Assembly (NCBI RefSeq): GCF_000149955.1
Contig: NC_030992.1
Span: 734,987 to 798,986, forward strand
Reading direction: 5' to 3'
Source: Fusarium oxysporum f. sp. lycopersici 4287
Lineage: Eukaryota; Ascomycota; Sordariomycetes; Hypocreales; Nectriaceae
DNA: 64,000 bases
Below are positions 24,169 through 35,672 of this stretch, piece after piece. Below the pieces are notes generated by a model. It made no database searches and was not told the DNA's origin. It saw only the letters and a program-made list of their open reading frames with translations. The number at the start of each line of letters is the position of its first letter. The stretch's first letter is position 1. Position numbers and translations under genes: made by a program.

Positions 24169-24453
24169 AATGTCCACAAGCAGAAGAAGCCGCGCGTGCG
24201 GTATTGAAGATTGCCCACTTCCCGCATGTTGACGGGGCACTGATTGCATCTGGGGTAGAGAACATGGAGCACGTGGCATCCGATGATGTCTAACTCAATT
24301 AATAGATGATACCCGGTATGATAGACGTTCGGTAGCCGAACCATCACTACTTTCCGATCGCATCAAGCCTTTCATGCGCTATATCCCAAACCCATTCATT
24401 CGTGATCATCTCCCATGCTTTCATCCAGCTCCATTTTGTGAACTACGCACGCT

Positions 24454-25268
24454 TCATTTGTTCTTCCACGCCTGATCCGCATCTACACAAGTTAGCATAA
24501 TCCCTCATCAACTCCACGCATACTCACCCTCATGAACGACAGGACTAGGAATATTCTTCCTAGCCTCCTTCTTAACCCTCCAATCCGTCCCAAACTTCCT
24601 ATCCCTCTCCCCCACATTCTTCTCAAAGTCAAACTGTCCATCCGCCGTAAAACTCGTCATAAGCTTCGGCTCCCCCAACGGCAGCGTATCACCACGATCC
24701 GTCTGCCACAAATGATACACCTTTCCGTATAGCTGCACAACTTGGTCCATCTCGTAGTTCTCAGCTACTTGCCATGCACTCTCGGGCACCGCGCGGTTCG
24801 GCATTATGAGCATTCCTGATTTCACTTCGTAGACGTGTGAATGCCAGAGTTTGCGCTCTTCTTTGTCGAGGGTTTCGTAGAGTTTGGGGGTTATCATGTA
24901 TTCGATTCCGATGAGGCGCGCGTTGGGCTCGTCAGAGTCGTAGAGGAGACATTGGCGAACGTCCTCGTCTGCTGGGGTTAGTGATTGAATCGGGGTGATT
25001 GTAAGGGACGTACTTAGATGGGCGCAGTAGTGGTTTGTTTCAACAAAGCGAGAGGGATCATCGGCGTATGCGTGAAAGGCGTTGAGATGAGCGCAGATAT
25101 GCTTCACAGGTCGAAACTCCTACCATCGAATGAGCTGAAGTTCTTCAATTCTCTCTAGAGGTAACTTACCTGTGTCACAGCAGCACCAGCAGTGAGGACC
25201 TCATTCTTCGCCGAAAGAGGCTTTCCCATGCCCTCATTCGTAACAGGAATTTTCTTTTCTTCAGCCAT
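24454..25268 (-). CDS. DUF1264 (oil-body-associated-like) protein
   Basis: Four exons, 25268-25170, 25119-25014, 24968-24528 and 24482-24454, give 224 aa with consistent phases. The core HLNAFHAYADDP, ETNHYCAHL, DVRQCLLYDSDEPNARLIGIEYMI, and WHSHVYEVKSGML matches the DUF1264 family, named from plant oil-body-associated proteins. Biochemical function is unknown; the conserved His/Cys residues are suggestive only. The third exon has a tandem CAGCAG acceptor: use of the distal AG gives HLNEDVRQ (closer to the family), the proximal one HLTDEDVRQ. The last exon codes only for ADQAWKNK and stop. It converges on med18. Confidence 0.85.
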
Positions 25269-25987
25269 CTCGAATGTCGTCAAGTTAAGATTTTGCGATC
25301 GTCAGATCTGAGATTGCGACGTTTAACGGTTCATATAAAGCCAATGGAGATTACGTCATAGACATATGAACTCACTCGACACAAAAGATGTTTAATTGGG
25401 AGCTTTTGCGGTACGTAAATATGAGATTCTTGGAGGTTCATTGTGATTTGTTGAAGCGTCAGTATGACGAGGTGATGACCTTCCGATGTAGGCTCGGCGC
25501 CGATGATCCACTTTCTCGGTCGGGCATTGCGGGGGCTAGTCCGGCGACCGGAGGTTACCCTGAAGCCGCGCATACGATCCTGATATCTTTTTCTTTCTTG
25601 TTAGTATAGACATGTAAGAACACGAACTTGATACAACATGGTCTATTTTCACATCTCAGATTATTGATGCCTTTTGTTTCTTTTAGAATGAGGTTCATTC
25701 CACAAGAAGCCGACCGTTTGTCGTCACCTCACATCTCACTCAAACCATCGAAAGGGGAACCAACTAATCGGTTTCAGACGCCAATTTATTGATCTAGTCT
25801 AAAACATCTCAATGGGAGGTATCTACTCTACTATCACAAGAAGTTTGCCCGCAGCAAGAAATCTCAATAGCAACAATCCTCTACCAGTAGTCCTCCAAAT
25901 CTGTCCCACTTGGTCCAAAGTATTCAGGATACTCTTGTCCAATCTCAATCACAAACTCCAAAACTCAAGATCTAGTTACTCACAAGC
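25269..25987. other. Intergenic region
   Basis: The right part (25800-25987) is downstream of the proline-rich gene, and the left part is upstream of the DUF1264 gene. No supported gene or repeat. Confidence 0.5.
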
Positions 25988-27349
25988 TTACTTCTTGCGG
26001 CCGAAACGTCGCTTGCGCTCCTCAAGCTCCTGCTCTTCCTTCTCGCGACGAGTGTCCTCATCAGTCCAAGGACGAGCCTGCTTATAGTAGAAGTCGTTGA
26101 TCGCGTCTTCACGATCACGCTCATCCTCGATGGCTAGGATCTGGCTGTAAGTATCCTGGATAGTCTCGACCATAGGAGCTTGAGAGTTAGTGTCCAGACC
26201 ACCGAAACCCTCAACGCCAGCTTCCTCGTGGGGGATCATGCCAAGATCGGTAGGGTTATGAGTGAACTCACTCGCCTCATAGGTAATTATGCCAGAACCG
26301 GTAGGGCTAAGAGCGAAATCAGTCGCCTCAGGGTTGTCCATACCAGGGCCGGTGGGGCTGGGAGTAAACTCACTCGCCTCAGGGTTGAATGTGGTGATGG
26401 AGCAACGGTGAGGGGGAGTAGGGGTGGGAGCCTCGTTGGGAGATGGGCTGAGCATCTCGCCCAGGGAGCTGATGCGCTGGGGACGATAAATAGCAACAGC
26501 CTGCGAGTTGTAGGGGGTAAGAGGCTGAACAAATTCGGGGTTGTTAGTGTCAGCATAGTGAGCGACCATGGGTTGGTAGGGGTGAACACCGACAGCCTGA
26601 GCACGAGGGTCAATAGACTCAGCATGGTAGTAGACGATAGGCTGAGCTGGATGAGGGCCGATAGGCTCAGGAAGACCAGGCACGATTGGTTTGGGGTGGT
26701 AAGGGGTAATGGGCTGAACAAAGCCAGGGCTGGGGGGATTCATCGCATGATGAGGTGTCATACGAAGTCGAGTCAAGGGGTCGACAGGCTGAAGATGCTC
26801 ATGGCCGACAGACTGAGGGAGAGGGGGGTTGATACCCTGGTACAGAGTGCTGTAGCCCTGGAAGGGTGAAGATGTCGGGCCAGCTGGAACTGGAGGAGTG
26901 CTAATACCACGAAGGTAGAGCATGGGGGGCTGAGGAGCCTTTGGGGAAGTGACCTCAGGCTTGCCATCACCCTGAGTCTTCTCACCGGGGAACTCACCAG
27001 CGTCCTTGGGCTCGAGAATATCAGCTGGGCAGTGATAAACACTAGCCTCGGTGTTATCGTCCTCCTTGGATTCAGCAGGATCAGCAGGACAGATGAATCC
27101 GCCAAGAAGACGGACATGTCCAGGAGGGACATCATCGCAAGGGGGAATAATGGAGGGCTTGAGACCGACGGGAAGGTTGGAGTGATAGGAATCCATGTCG
27201 GTATCTTCAGACTGGGAAGAGCTGAGAGACGGAGGAGTGACTACCTGACGCATAAGAGGGTTAGTCTTGGTAAGACTAGGTGTCTCAGGGTGAATGCTGT
27301 CGTCGGGAACAAGGTCGTCACCCTTGAGGATAGAAAAACGACGAGACAT
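25988..27349 (-). CDS. Proline-rich intrinsically disordered protein
   Basis: A single exon of 453 aa from the ATG at 27349, which has a CACCATG context; the frame stays open upstream but without a better start. No enzymatic domain is visible. The N-terminus (MSRRFSILKGDDLVPDD) and the acidic/basic C-terminus (YKQARPWTDEDTRREKEEQ, ERKRRFGRKK) look conserved in style. The middle is Pro/His/Tyr-rich with two kinds of internal repeat: QPITPYHPKPI-like units, and three tandem units of about 18 residues of the type ASEFTPSPTGPGM. The C-terminal charged helix could be a coiled coil or nucleic-acid-binding tail. I do not recognise the gene. Confidence 0.75.
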   Translation of the reverse strand: MSRRFSILKGDDLVPDDSIHPETPSLTKTNPLMRQVVTPPSLSSSQSEDTDMDSYHSNLPVGLKPSIIPPCDDVPPGHVRLLGGFICPADPAESKEDDNTEASVYHCPADILEPKDAGEFPGEKTQGDGKPEVTSPKAPQPPMLYLRGISTPPVPAGPTSSPFQGYSTLYQGINPPLPQSVGHEHLQPVDPLTRLRMTPHHAMNPPSPGFVQPITPYHPKPIVPGLPEPIGPHPAQPIVYYHAESIDPRAQAVGVHPYQPMVAHYADTNNPEFVQPLTPYNSQAVAIYRPQRISSLGEMLSPSPNEAPTPTPPHRCSITTFNPEASEFTPSPTGPGMDNPEATDFALSPTGSGIITYEASEFTHNPTDLGMIPHEEAGVEGFGGLDTNSQAPMVETIQDTYSQILAIEDERDREDAINDFYYKQARPWTDEDTRREKEEQELEERKRRFGRKK

Positions 27350-27937
27350 GGTGAAAGTAGTCACGAGACCCTTAGGGTTGTTGATGACGTTGATGATAGT
27401 GTTGGTTAATCGCTGTCGAGATGGAAGAAGGATGAAGAAGAGATGGGATGAAGTTGAGATGTGAGTTGCTCGAAAGCTGGTGAGGAAGGGAAGAAGAAGA
27501 AGATTAGGATGAGAGACTAAAGATGAGATTATAAAGGATAGATTCTGTAATTCACTGACAGCGCTCGAGATGTTCGACCACCACTGTCGGAGGGACTGCG
27601 CAGCTGTAAATGGGGAATGCATCAGTCGCCAGTGCACTCATTTCTGTTCAAATGGAAGCCTAGAGTTGCCTCCTATCCTCATGACAGTGGCACTTATATC
27701 CCTTTCAATTCATTGGGCCTCTCGAGAAGGACGAGTCTACAGTCCGTTGAAAGTCATCGAACAATATCGCTGTGTCGCCTGCAGTGGCAGGTCATCGAGG
27801 TTAGTCTTATGAATGGCACATATCGTGGGTGAACATGGAAAGTCTTCGAAGTGAAGCTCGTTAGTATGCAATATGTCGATAGAAATGTTATTCTCATTGA
27901 GATAGATAGAAGATTGATGACCTGGAAGTTGACATCG
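27350..27937. other. Intergenic region (promoter side of the proline-rich gene)
   Basis: Holds the pyrimidine-rich 5' region of the proline-rich gene and the 3' flank of the HATPase gene. No additional gene is seen. Confidence 0.5.
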
Positions 27938-30900
27938 TCAAGTTGATCCAGGCCCTGGGACGATTGACCAAGTCTCCCCCGTAAACACCAACGATCCATC
28001 TTGTCTCAATTTCTCTGGGTCAAGATAAATCTTCACTTCAACATTCGTCTTATCAACATTCGATACTCTTGCTATCAGATAAACCGTAGGCGACGTCGCT
28101 GGTGAAAGAGTCGTATTAGAATTCTCCTGCATCTGCGCAGCCCATCAGTTAATTTCCAAAAAGAAACGCTGAACGAAAGCTGCGACCACTTACCCTTTGA
28201 TACTGTCTCTTACTCATGTAAAACGGTGTTCGGCTATGTCCCGTTGTAGACTTGACTTCAATCAAGAACAAAGGCTTTTTGTTCTGCCAAGCTGTTTTGT
28301 CGAGGTAGCCTTTGTCCACCAAGTGATTCGTCAATACCCGCTTTCGGTCAAAGTACACAATGTCGGCGGTTTCTTGGGCGGTCCAGGGGAGCATGTCTGA
28401 GTAGTCGGGATGAATGGTGACGAACTTTCGCATTTGGCTTTGCCAGTTGTCGCGACTGAAGCGAGGTAGTGGTGGATCCATGTTGCGAAGAAGTTCAAAG
28501 ACCTGTAGACTTGTAAGTATTGTATGTTGGAGAAATAAGTAGTGGTAACTTACATATAGTTCACCGAGAGCTCCTATTCGCATGTCTCGTTCAGGAAGGC
28601 CATGTGACCGGAATCGTCGTGATAGCTCAATCTCTTCTTCATCTACTTCTGGTAGTGCACCGAAAAGCCCCGACATGTCATAAGCGCCCTTACTAGGAAG
28701 CGTTGCTGTGTTTGCTGCAGAAATGACATTACTGACTAGTCTCAGATACTCTTCTTCGTCTTCGATGGTAGGATGTTGGGATGCTTCGCCAAAGCTCTGG
28801 AATAGGAATGCTGAGCTGGGCTGCGCTGTAGGGGAAGAGCCAAAGACAAAGGTTGGCTGTGGCTGGCTTGCTGATCTTGGCGTCGACTGTAAAGACTCAT
28901 GCCTGCCCACGTTCCGATGAACATTTGATGATGTTCGCCTATTTTGGCGGAAGTATTCGGCCGTGGACGAAGTTGGGGTGAACAGTCGTCGTCCAGTGAT
29001 GGATGAGTTTGAAGTCGCAGGACTTCGCTGTCGAACAGGGAGATCTGATAGCCTCGGAGGAGATCTCAAGTTGTCGAATGTTTGAAGCATGGAGTCTTCG
29101 TCGCTCGATATATCATCTTCGTGAATCTCCGGTTGGGCCAGAAATCGAGCAATGGGGTCTTCCTCCGCCTCGTGGGAGCCAGTTTCATCGTTTGTCTCCA
29201 GCGCTTCATGATACACAGTGGCATCATGTACGTCCTCCTCTTCGGTATCGACATGACCTACTTCGGTGACTTCCCCAGCCTCGTCCTCAGTCGCTTGGCC
29301 GTCCCTGTCTTGAGGGATGTCCACCTCGACAACACCCTCCGCCTCCAGAATCTGCGCCATGTTGATGAGAGGTGCATTCAAAACCGCACTTACGATCTGA
29401 ATAGCTTTGGAGCCAGCATGTTTGACTTGTAAAGTAACAGGGTCTGTCATCATCCATTCTAGGAACCGTCTTGGAAGAGTCGAAAAGTAACAGAATCCTT
29501 GGGTCTTGGGATCACGTGGCACGTATATCTTGAGGCTGCTGTCGTCTTCGCGTATGTGAAGCTCACTCCTATCTTGTACATGCACCAGACCATGGCCATC
29601 CTGTGACAAATGGAGTTCGGAGGAGATGCCATCCGTTTCGTAGACCTCTGCACCCATGAGGGTCCAATAAAGCTCCGAGCTGTCCTCTGAAGTCCGAGGA
29701 CTGTTAAAATGCACCGCGATTCTGTAGAAGCAATTAACAGCTATCCGTGGCGTCTTTAGCCTGCGACTTACCTGAACAGACCATCTGCCTTTTGCCTGAA
29801 CTCCCTGTCCCGATACTGTAACTTGTCCATGAGCCCGCCCGCCACAGTAGAGATCTCTCGTACAGAGGTAGACAAATATCGCGACTCCAGGTCGAGCCAT
29901 GAAAGGAATGGCCGCAAGCGACGAACTTCGTCCAACGTAAAGTCAAGCATCTTGGCCTGAGGAGCGAAGATATCGCCCAGAGCCTTTCGGTCGGCAATAG
30001 CGAATTGTGTCCTACCAGACTGTAACTTCACTGACTTATTTGGATACCTCACAGGAAAGACCGTTCCTCGAAAGATAGGTTCTTCATCTGGTGGATCAGC
30101 TGTTGTGTCAAGTAGAGAATTGAGCGCCCAGATGGTTTCCTTGACAGCAGCGACTGATGGTGGTGGCACTCTGCTGCCCATCTCCTTGAGTTCGTCGTAG
30201 GCCATGTCCAGCGTAAGTTCTTGCACACCGAGGAAACTGACGAAGAAATCTTCCAGATCGGGGTAAAGGTCGTTGAGAGCTACTCTGCCTCGGATTTGTG
30301 TAGCGCTCGACCATAGGCATTCACCGACTGTGTACCAGCGGCTTACGTTGCCGATATTGAAGTAGATCAATGGCTCTTCAGCGAAAGTTTTTCTAGATAT
30401 CTGTCAGCTGAAAGTGTGAAAAGGGAGAGAGTTTGTACCTGAGCTTTGTAGTATCAACTTCCATCATGCCGAACCTTTCAGAGTCCAAAGAGCTGTACAG
30501 GTCATTAATCCAGTCAAAGTCCTCACTCTTCAGGTCCTTCAGTCTCCGCATCTCATTCAGGTAATCCTCCCACGAAGAGTCTTTGACCCCGAGCGCTGTC
30601 TTGAAGAATTGTCGCAAGACGTCGAGATCTTCTTCTGAGCGATGGAAAACGGTTCGGTAGAGGTGGGCGAGGGGGTATGCCGTCTGCATGTCTTCTCGGG
30701 CGTTCCACAAGCATCTGTCGGAGGATGTCCACATCGCTGGACTCGAGTCGTGTGCGGGAATGTATATCAGGTTTCCGTCATTAATCGCTTGCCTGCGTAC
30801 GTTAGTAAGTCGTAGATCGAGATACCAAATACGTGAAAACGAACCTTGCTTCCGCCTGCGCGTCGAGGAAGCTCTCAGCTTCCCGACACCGGGCATGAAT

Positions 30901-33704
30901 GACTTCGTAGAGATCTAACAACCTCGTATTCCGACGCACTCCAGCCGCAGCATTACTGTACCGGATAGTTCTCAGAATGGCTAGATAGAACTGGAGATCA
31001 TCAGTACACCCAACCCCAAGATCATCAACCAAGAAACCCCATTTGGAACGATACGTGCTCGAAGTAATCGGTTCACCCAAATCCAGAAACACAAAACCTT
31101 CATCCTCAGCATAGCGTGAATGTTTCCCCTCAAGCGCAGGCAGAGGTAGGTAAGTAGTCGACAGCGGCTCAGACAAAGCAAACTCATCTCTTCCTTTGCA
31201 AACGACCTCGACTTGCCGCAACTCCCTCATGATATCAGTAGATTCCATGACCTTTGTTCTCTCAACATCCCAGACTCTCTGAAGGGCACCCAAAAGACAT
31301 TTCGGTCGGTGCTGCTCGATGTAGAGAAAGGCGGCAGACAGCTCTAACTTTCGGTCTGGACCCTTCTTGGTAAGTCGAAGTTGAAGCCGAAGTCGGAGGC
31401 GTAACTGGAGCCATTCATCCCATCCCCAAGAGTAACCTGCTGGTGTACCTGGCTTTTCCTGGACGTAGTTGTGATGAAGAAAAGGCGCTGCGAAGCCGGG
31501 CGCATCTCCTTGAGGTTTGAACAGTTCACTGGGTCCATACGCGTCGTCTGTTGTAAGATAGACATCATGTTTAGTTGGTGACCGTGCTCTCATATTCTGG
31601 TCATACACATGGTAGCCACGCAACTTCGCCTGATCCTCATTCTCCTCGAGTAGTACCTCGGAAAGGTACAAGAACTTGAGATGGGCGATGGATACTGCAA
31701 GAGCACCTGCATCGGCGACCGGATTGATTGGCTTCTTCAGGATTAAAGCTCGTACATCCTTCACAAGCGCCTCGATGACGCCGAACTTGTCAAAGAGCGC
31801 ACGACGATCAGGGTTGCTGGCTGCTTCCGAGTCGATCAGGCTCAAATCAAGGTCGTCAGGGATTGCAAGGCTCCCCGAGGAATGCGAATAGTACAGTGGC
31901 CCGCTGCTTGAAGAAACCCAGGTGCCATTCTCGAGCGGGATGAATCGAAGTTGCTTGAGGCGGTCCTGAGCTGGACCCACTGTCGCGGTGTTCTTCAACA
32001 AGATGAGTGCTCGTGCTGCAAGTGAGTGCCATTCATTATCCGTAGCAGGACTTTTCATCCTCGAATCCTTGATGTCCCTTTCGAGATCCTTCTCAATACG
32101 AGTGATCGCATCTGATGGCGACATACTTTCCAGTCCATACGTCTCCAACAACTTCAGATCATCACGTGTATACTCCTTCGCAAGGTAAATCTCCTCGTCA
32201 AGATCAGTGAAAAGCGGATCACCGTTTTTATCTCGCAACCATGGCTGAAGACGACACAGCTTGTGTATGTAGTCCAATTTTCCAGTGCCGAGCGTGCGAA
32301 GAATTTTGACTTCCTGTATGCGCGATTCGATCCTGTCAAGGAGACCCGACCAGAAGCTGTCCCAAGGATAAGAGTTTCGTTGGGGGAGCCAGCGCATCCA
32401 TTGGTATTGGAGTGTCGGATGCTGACAAAACTCCTCGATGGCTTTAATGAAGCAATCTGCGATGCCGTTCAAGAGACCGCGGTTTCGGAGGGATGTAGTG
32501 ACGATGCCTTGTCGACTGGCCTCGGTGACGAAATCAGTGTGAATGAGGAACTACGTAAACGCATTTGTCAGTCTCTGGCAAGACTTCTGCGATGGGCTCG
32601 GTGAGATTTTCACTTACCTTGAAGCCCATTGGGCGCATTGGCAGAAATGCGAATACATCTTGATTCTCGACAATTGGTGTACCTGAATCCGCTAATGGGA
32701 ATGCCAACACAACCTCCGTAGACGAATCGGCGCGATCCTGCTCTTCGGAATACGTCCTGTTCTCGCTCTTGGGAATATTCTCCGCAACATGCTTCGTGAC
32801 ATGATACTGCCTCTCCTCCACCCCCTCAAAAGTCTCCTTTTTGACAGTAACTGGGTTGCTCCCACGGAGAGAGTACGTCGTGCTTGACGTTTGAGTGTCA
32901 TCCTCGTCGAAGAATGAGACCTGCACTTTTCGGAGTTTGCGAAGGAAAAGTAGAATCGTATGTTGTAAGTCTTGGAACTGAAGTCGGATGGTCTCGCGCT
33001 GCCTCGCATCCTCCTCCGGGTCATCACTCGTATGCAGGAACAACGTGATGCGAGTCGAAGAGCCTCTCAGTGACTCATCTGCATCTTCCCATACTGGTGT
33101 AACCATGCCGAGACCGGAGTCCCCCTTGCGATGTGTGAACGAGAAGGAAAAGTCGTTTGACTGAATGTGAACCTTCCAAGCCGCCATAAACACTGACTTG
33201 AAGCCAATGCCCTTCTCACCAATGTACCCAGCTGCCCCAACCTTTGAACTTTTGCCGATTGCACAAATGGCCTTGAGGTTCTCATGCGTGAAGCCGTTCT
33301 CATTGCACTCAATTGACACCTTATCTGGGCGAACTTCGAAAGACACATATGGATCTTGCCCGCTTGAGAGAGCCGTGCTGTAGTTGTTGTCGTCGGCATT
33401 TTGGAGCAACTCAAAGACGAATCTGGCGTTACTTGTGTAGAGGTTTCGTGCCAGTCTGAAATGTTGTCAAGAAAATACTTGGAAGCCTGAGTTTGAGATA
33501 AAGTACATACGTCAAGACAGCTGAGCCTATCATCTCATCCTTTCGAAGGAGAGCTTCTTCCACCTCGCGCCTAAGCTCAGGGTTAATCTCTCCAATCCGC
33601 GCAAGCTGCTCTTCGCCAAGATAGCCGCGCTCTTTCGCTATCTCCTTCACCAGATCCTGAGCCGTGCGCTGGGCCGGCCCGGGCTGGGGAGTATCGGTGG
33701 ACAT
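27938..33704 (-). CDS. Sacsin/NO VEIN-like HATPase with C-terminal DUF3883 nuclease-like domain
   Basis: Eight exons (33704-33511, 33455-32618, 32550-30845, 30792-30439, 30392-29772, 29721-28554, 28502-28194, 28132-27938), all seven junctions in phase, give 1794 aa. Residues 65-260 form a GHKL/HSP90-type ATPase: N box FELLQNADDN with E80/N84, a G1-like NENGF at 116-120, and a glycine lid GYIGEKGIGFKSVF at 141-154. A long mid-region without a familiar domain follows, with an acidic low-complexity stretch around 1400-1550. The end is DUF3883 (NOV C-terminal): GALGELYVFELL at the exon 6/7 junction, then D1674 and IEVKST with E1709/K1711, the PD-(D/E)xK-type arrangement. Fungal members are uncharacterised. 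Chaperone-like ATPase coupled to nuclease is an inference. Confidence 0.87.
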
Positions 33705-34581
33705 CTTTATGCGCGGCCCAGCGGGCCCTGGGCTATCGAGACCCCGTAGTTATCGCTAAGTAGATTGACGCAACATGCAGCGAAGAGAAGCAAAGACAAA
33801 GCGCGGGAAACGATTGCCTGACCTGTATGTTTATCAGCCGCCTCGCTCAAAGAAATGTGTGATTTCTTCCTACCGCTCTCCTCGTACGAGGCCGGAAAGG
33901 CGCGTCAAGAGGCGATGCAGGGGCTTTCAGCTTGAGACGCAGATGAGGGATTGATTGGCCAAAACATCGCCAAGGTGCCAGACTCCCGCGTTAATCCTGG
34001 TCTAAGTGGCATTCCGTTGTTGTTTTGCTTTTGTCATGAAACGCATTGAGTAGCGAAAACTCTGACGTTTCTGTAATTGGCCTGCCTTGAGCCCAATTTT
34101 GAGAAGCACATGAGGTGCTTCATTGGTGATCTCTGTGCTGGATTGAAAATGCCAATGGAGACTGGCTCGTGAGATGATGAAACATTCTAGGGGTAGACCC
34201 GTGCTCACCTGCTGGAGATTCACATTAATACCCGCAAACCCTGGGTATTTCCGGTGAGGGATAATACTGGAGACTAGTACGCAGACTTCACTGGGGCATG
34301 TCAAGCAAAATCAGGACTGCTTTAGGTCATGTCTTTCGCATTTTGCATTCTTGAGTCATAGTATAGGTCACATTGGAAATGAAGAACAAATTGCTCACGA
34401 CACTTTTGCATCGATCTGTAGGATACTTGAGTACTGTGTTCTGTCTTGTCTGCCGAGAGTCAAAATACGGCTCACTACTTTTCATTCAATGACTCTCCAA
34501 TCATCCCTCTGCAAAAGACCAAGACTACCCATAATACTCATCATCCTTCCCACAGCCATTTGTTGTTACTCGGTCTGGCGC
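33705..34581. other. Intergenic region
   Basis: Upstream of the HATPase gene and downstream of the low-complexity gene. No gene is supported in either strand. Confidence 0.5.
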
Positions 34582-35672
34582 TTAAGCCTTGGCCATAAGG
34601 AAGGCCTTGACGTTGGCAAACTTCTCAGCGGTCTCGAGAAGCTTCTCAGCATTGTTGGGATCATAGGAGAAGTTGACAGCACGTCGGGAAACAGCGACAA
34701 CAGGAGTCTGTTCCTGCTCCTGTCCCTTTTCATTGTCCTTGACCTCAAAGACTAGCTCAGCTGGCTGGGAGGAGTTGGAGGGGGAATTGCCAGGGGCCCA
34801 GCGGCTGGTGGAAATGCCCACTTCGTCGGGGTCCAGGATGTTCTTGACTCCTGTAGGCTGATGTCAGCCAACGCTAGGATTACAGAGGGAATATTCTTAC
34901 CAGAGTCGAAACCGTGATTGTCGGCGTTGTCACGTTGTTCACCAGTGGGGGCAGTGTTGGTAGCCCACTCATCAGCGGGAGACGAAGCGGGCTCAGCAAC
35001 AAGAGAGTCAGTGAAAATAGGCCCGACCGGAGATGGAGAGGCATCCTTCAGAGCAGCATGCTCAGAGCTGGAGAATCCACTAAAGTTCTTTTCAACGGCA
35101 GCCTCGAAGCCGGGCTTGAGCTCAGCGGACTCGGTAGTGGGCTCAAAGGCGTGCTCATGGGTGGGCTTAGTAGGTCCAGCGAGCTCAGCAGTAAGACCGA
35201 CACCAGATCGACCGGCGTCGGCATCGAAATGAACGTGCTGGGTGATGTTGATAGCGCCAGTGATGGGACCAGCGGGCTCAGTAGAGGTTTCGACGTGGTA
35301 GGGACAGGCAGGCTTGTTGAGCCAGAGCTCGGAAATGAGCTTAGAACGCTCCTCCCAGCCATTCCGGGCGTCGACAGAGCGAAGAAGAACAGACTCCAGG
35401 ATATGCTGAGCCTTGAGTCCGTTGCCAACTCGGTGCTCACGGGGAGTACATTCCGCGCAACGGACCTTCACAACATCGCCGAGGTGAATTCCTTTGGTGG
35501 GAATCTCACGGTCGATTGTGCCACAAGAGCCGAAGAAGCAAATGCATTTGCCGCGAGCGGCGTCACAAACGGTACGATCCTTAGCCACGAGGTGAAGCTT
35601 TGCACAATAAAATGCGAGAACTGGTGCCACCTCTGGGGCGCACTGGGCAATGGTGATAGTCTCACGGCACAT
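34582..35672 (-). CDS. Uncharacterised Cys-containing, low-complexity protein
   Basis: Exons 35672-34901 and 34850-34582 with a 50-bp intron (GTAAGA...CAG, branch gctgac) give 346 aa. The first 90 residues hold many cysteines (FYCAKLHLVA, CDAARGKCICFFGSCG, VRCAECTP), suggesting a small metal-binding or disulfide module. Residues about 125-250 are Ala/Glu/Pro/Thr-rich and probably disordered. The C-terminus (NILDPDEVGISTSRWAPGN and a helical NNAEKLLETAEKFANVKAF end) looks folded. No known domain is recognised. The upstream region is strongly purine-rich on the plus strand (35700-36000), so the 5' UTR would be pyrimidine-rich. Confidence 0.75.

Noticed and set aside
26180..26869. 229-codon open frame on the plus strand
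   Set aside because: It lies wholly antisense to the proline-rich protein and its repeats mirror that gene's codon bias.
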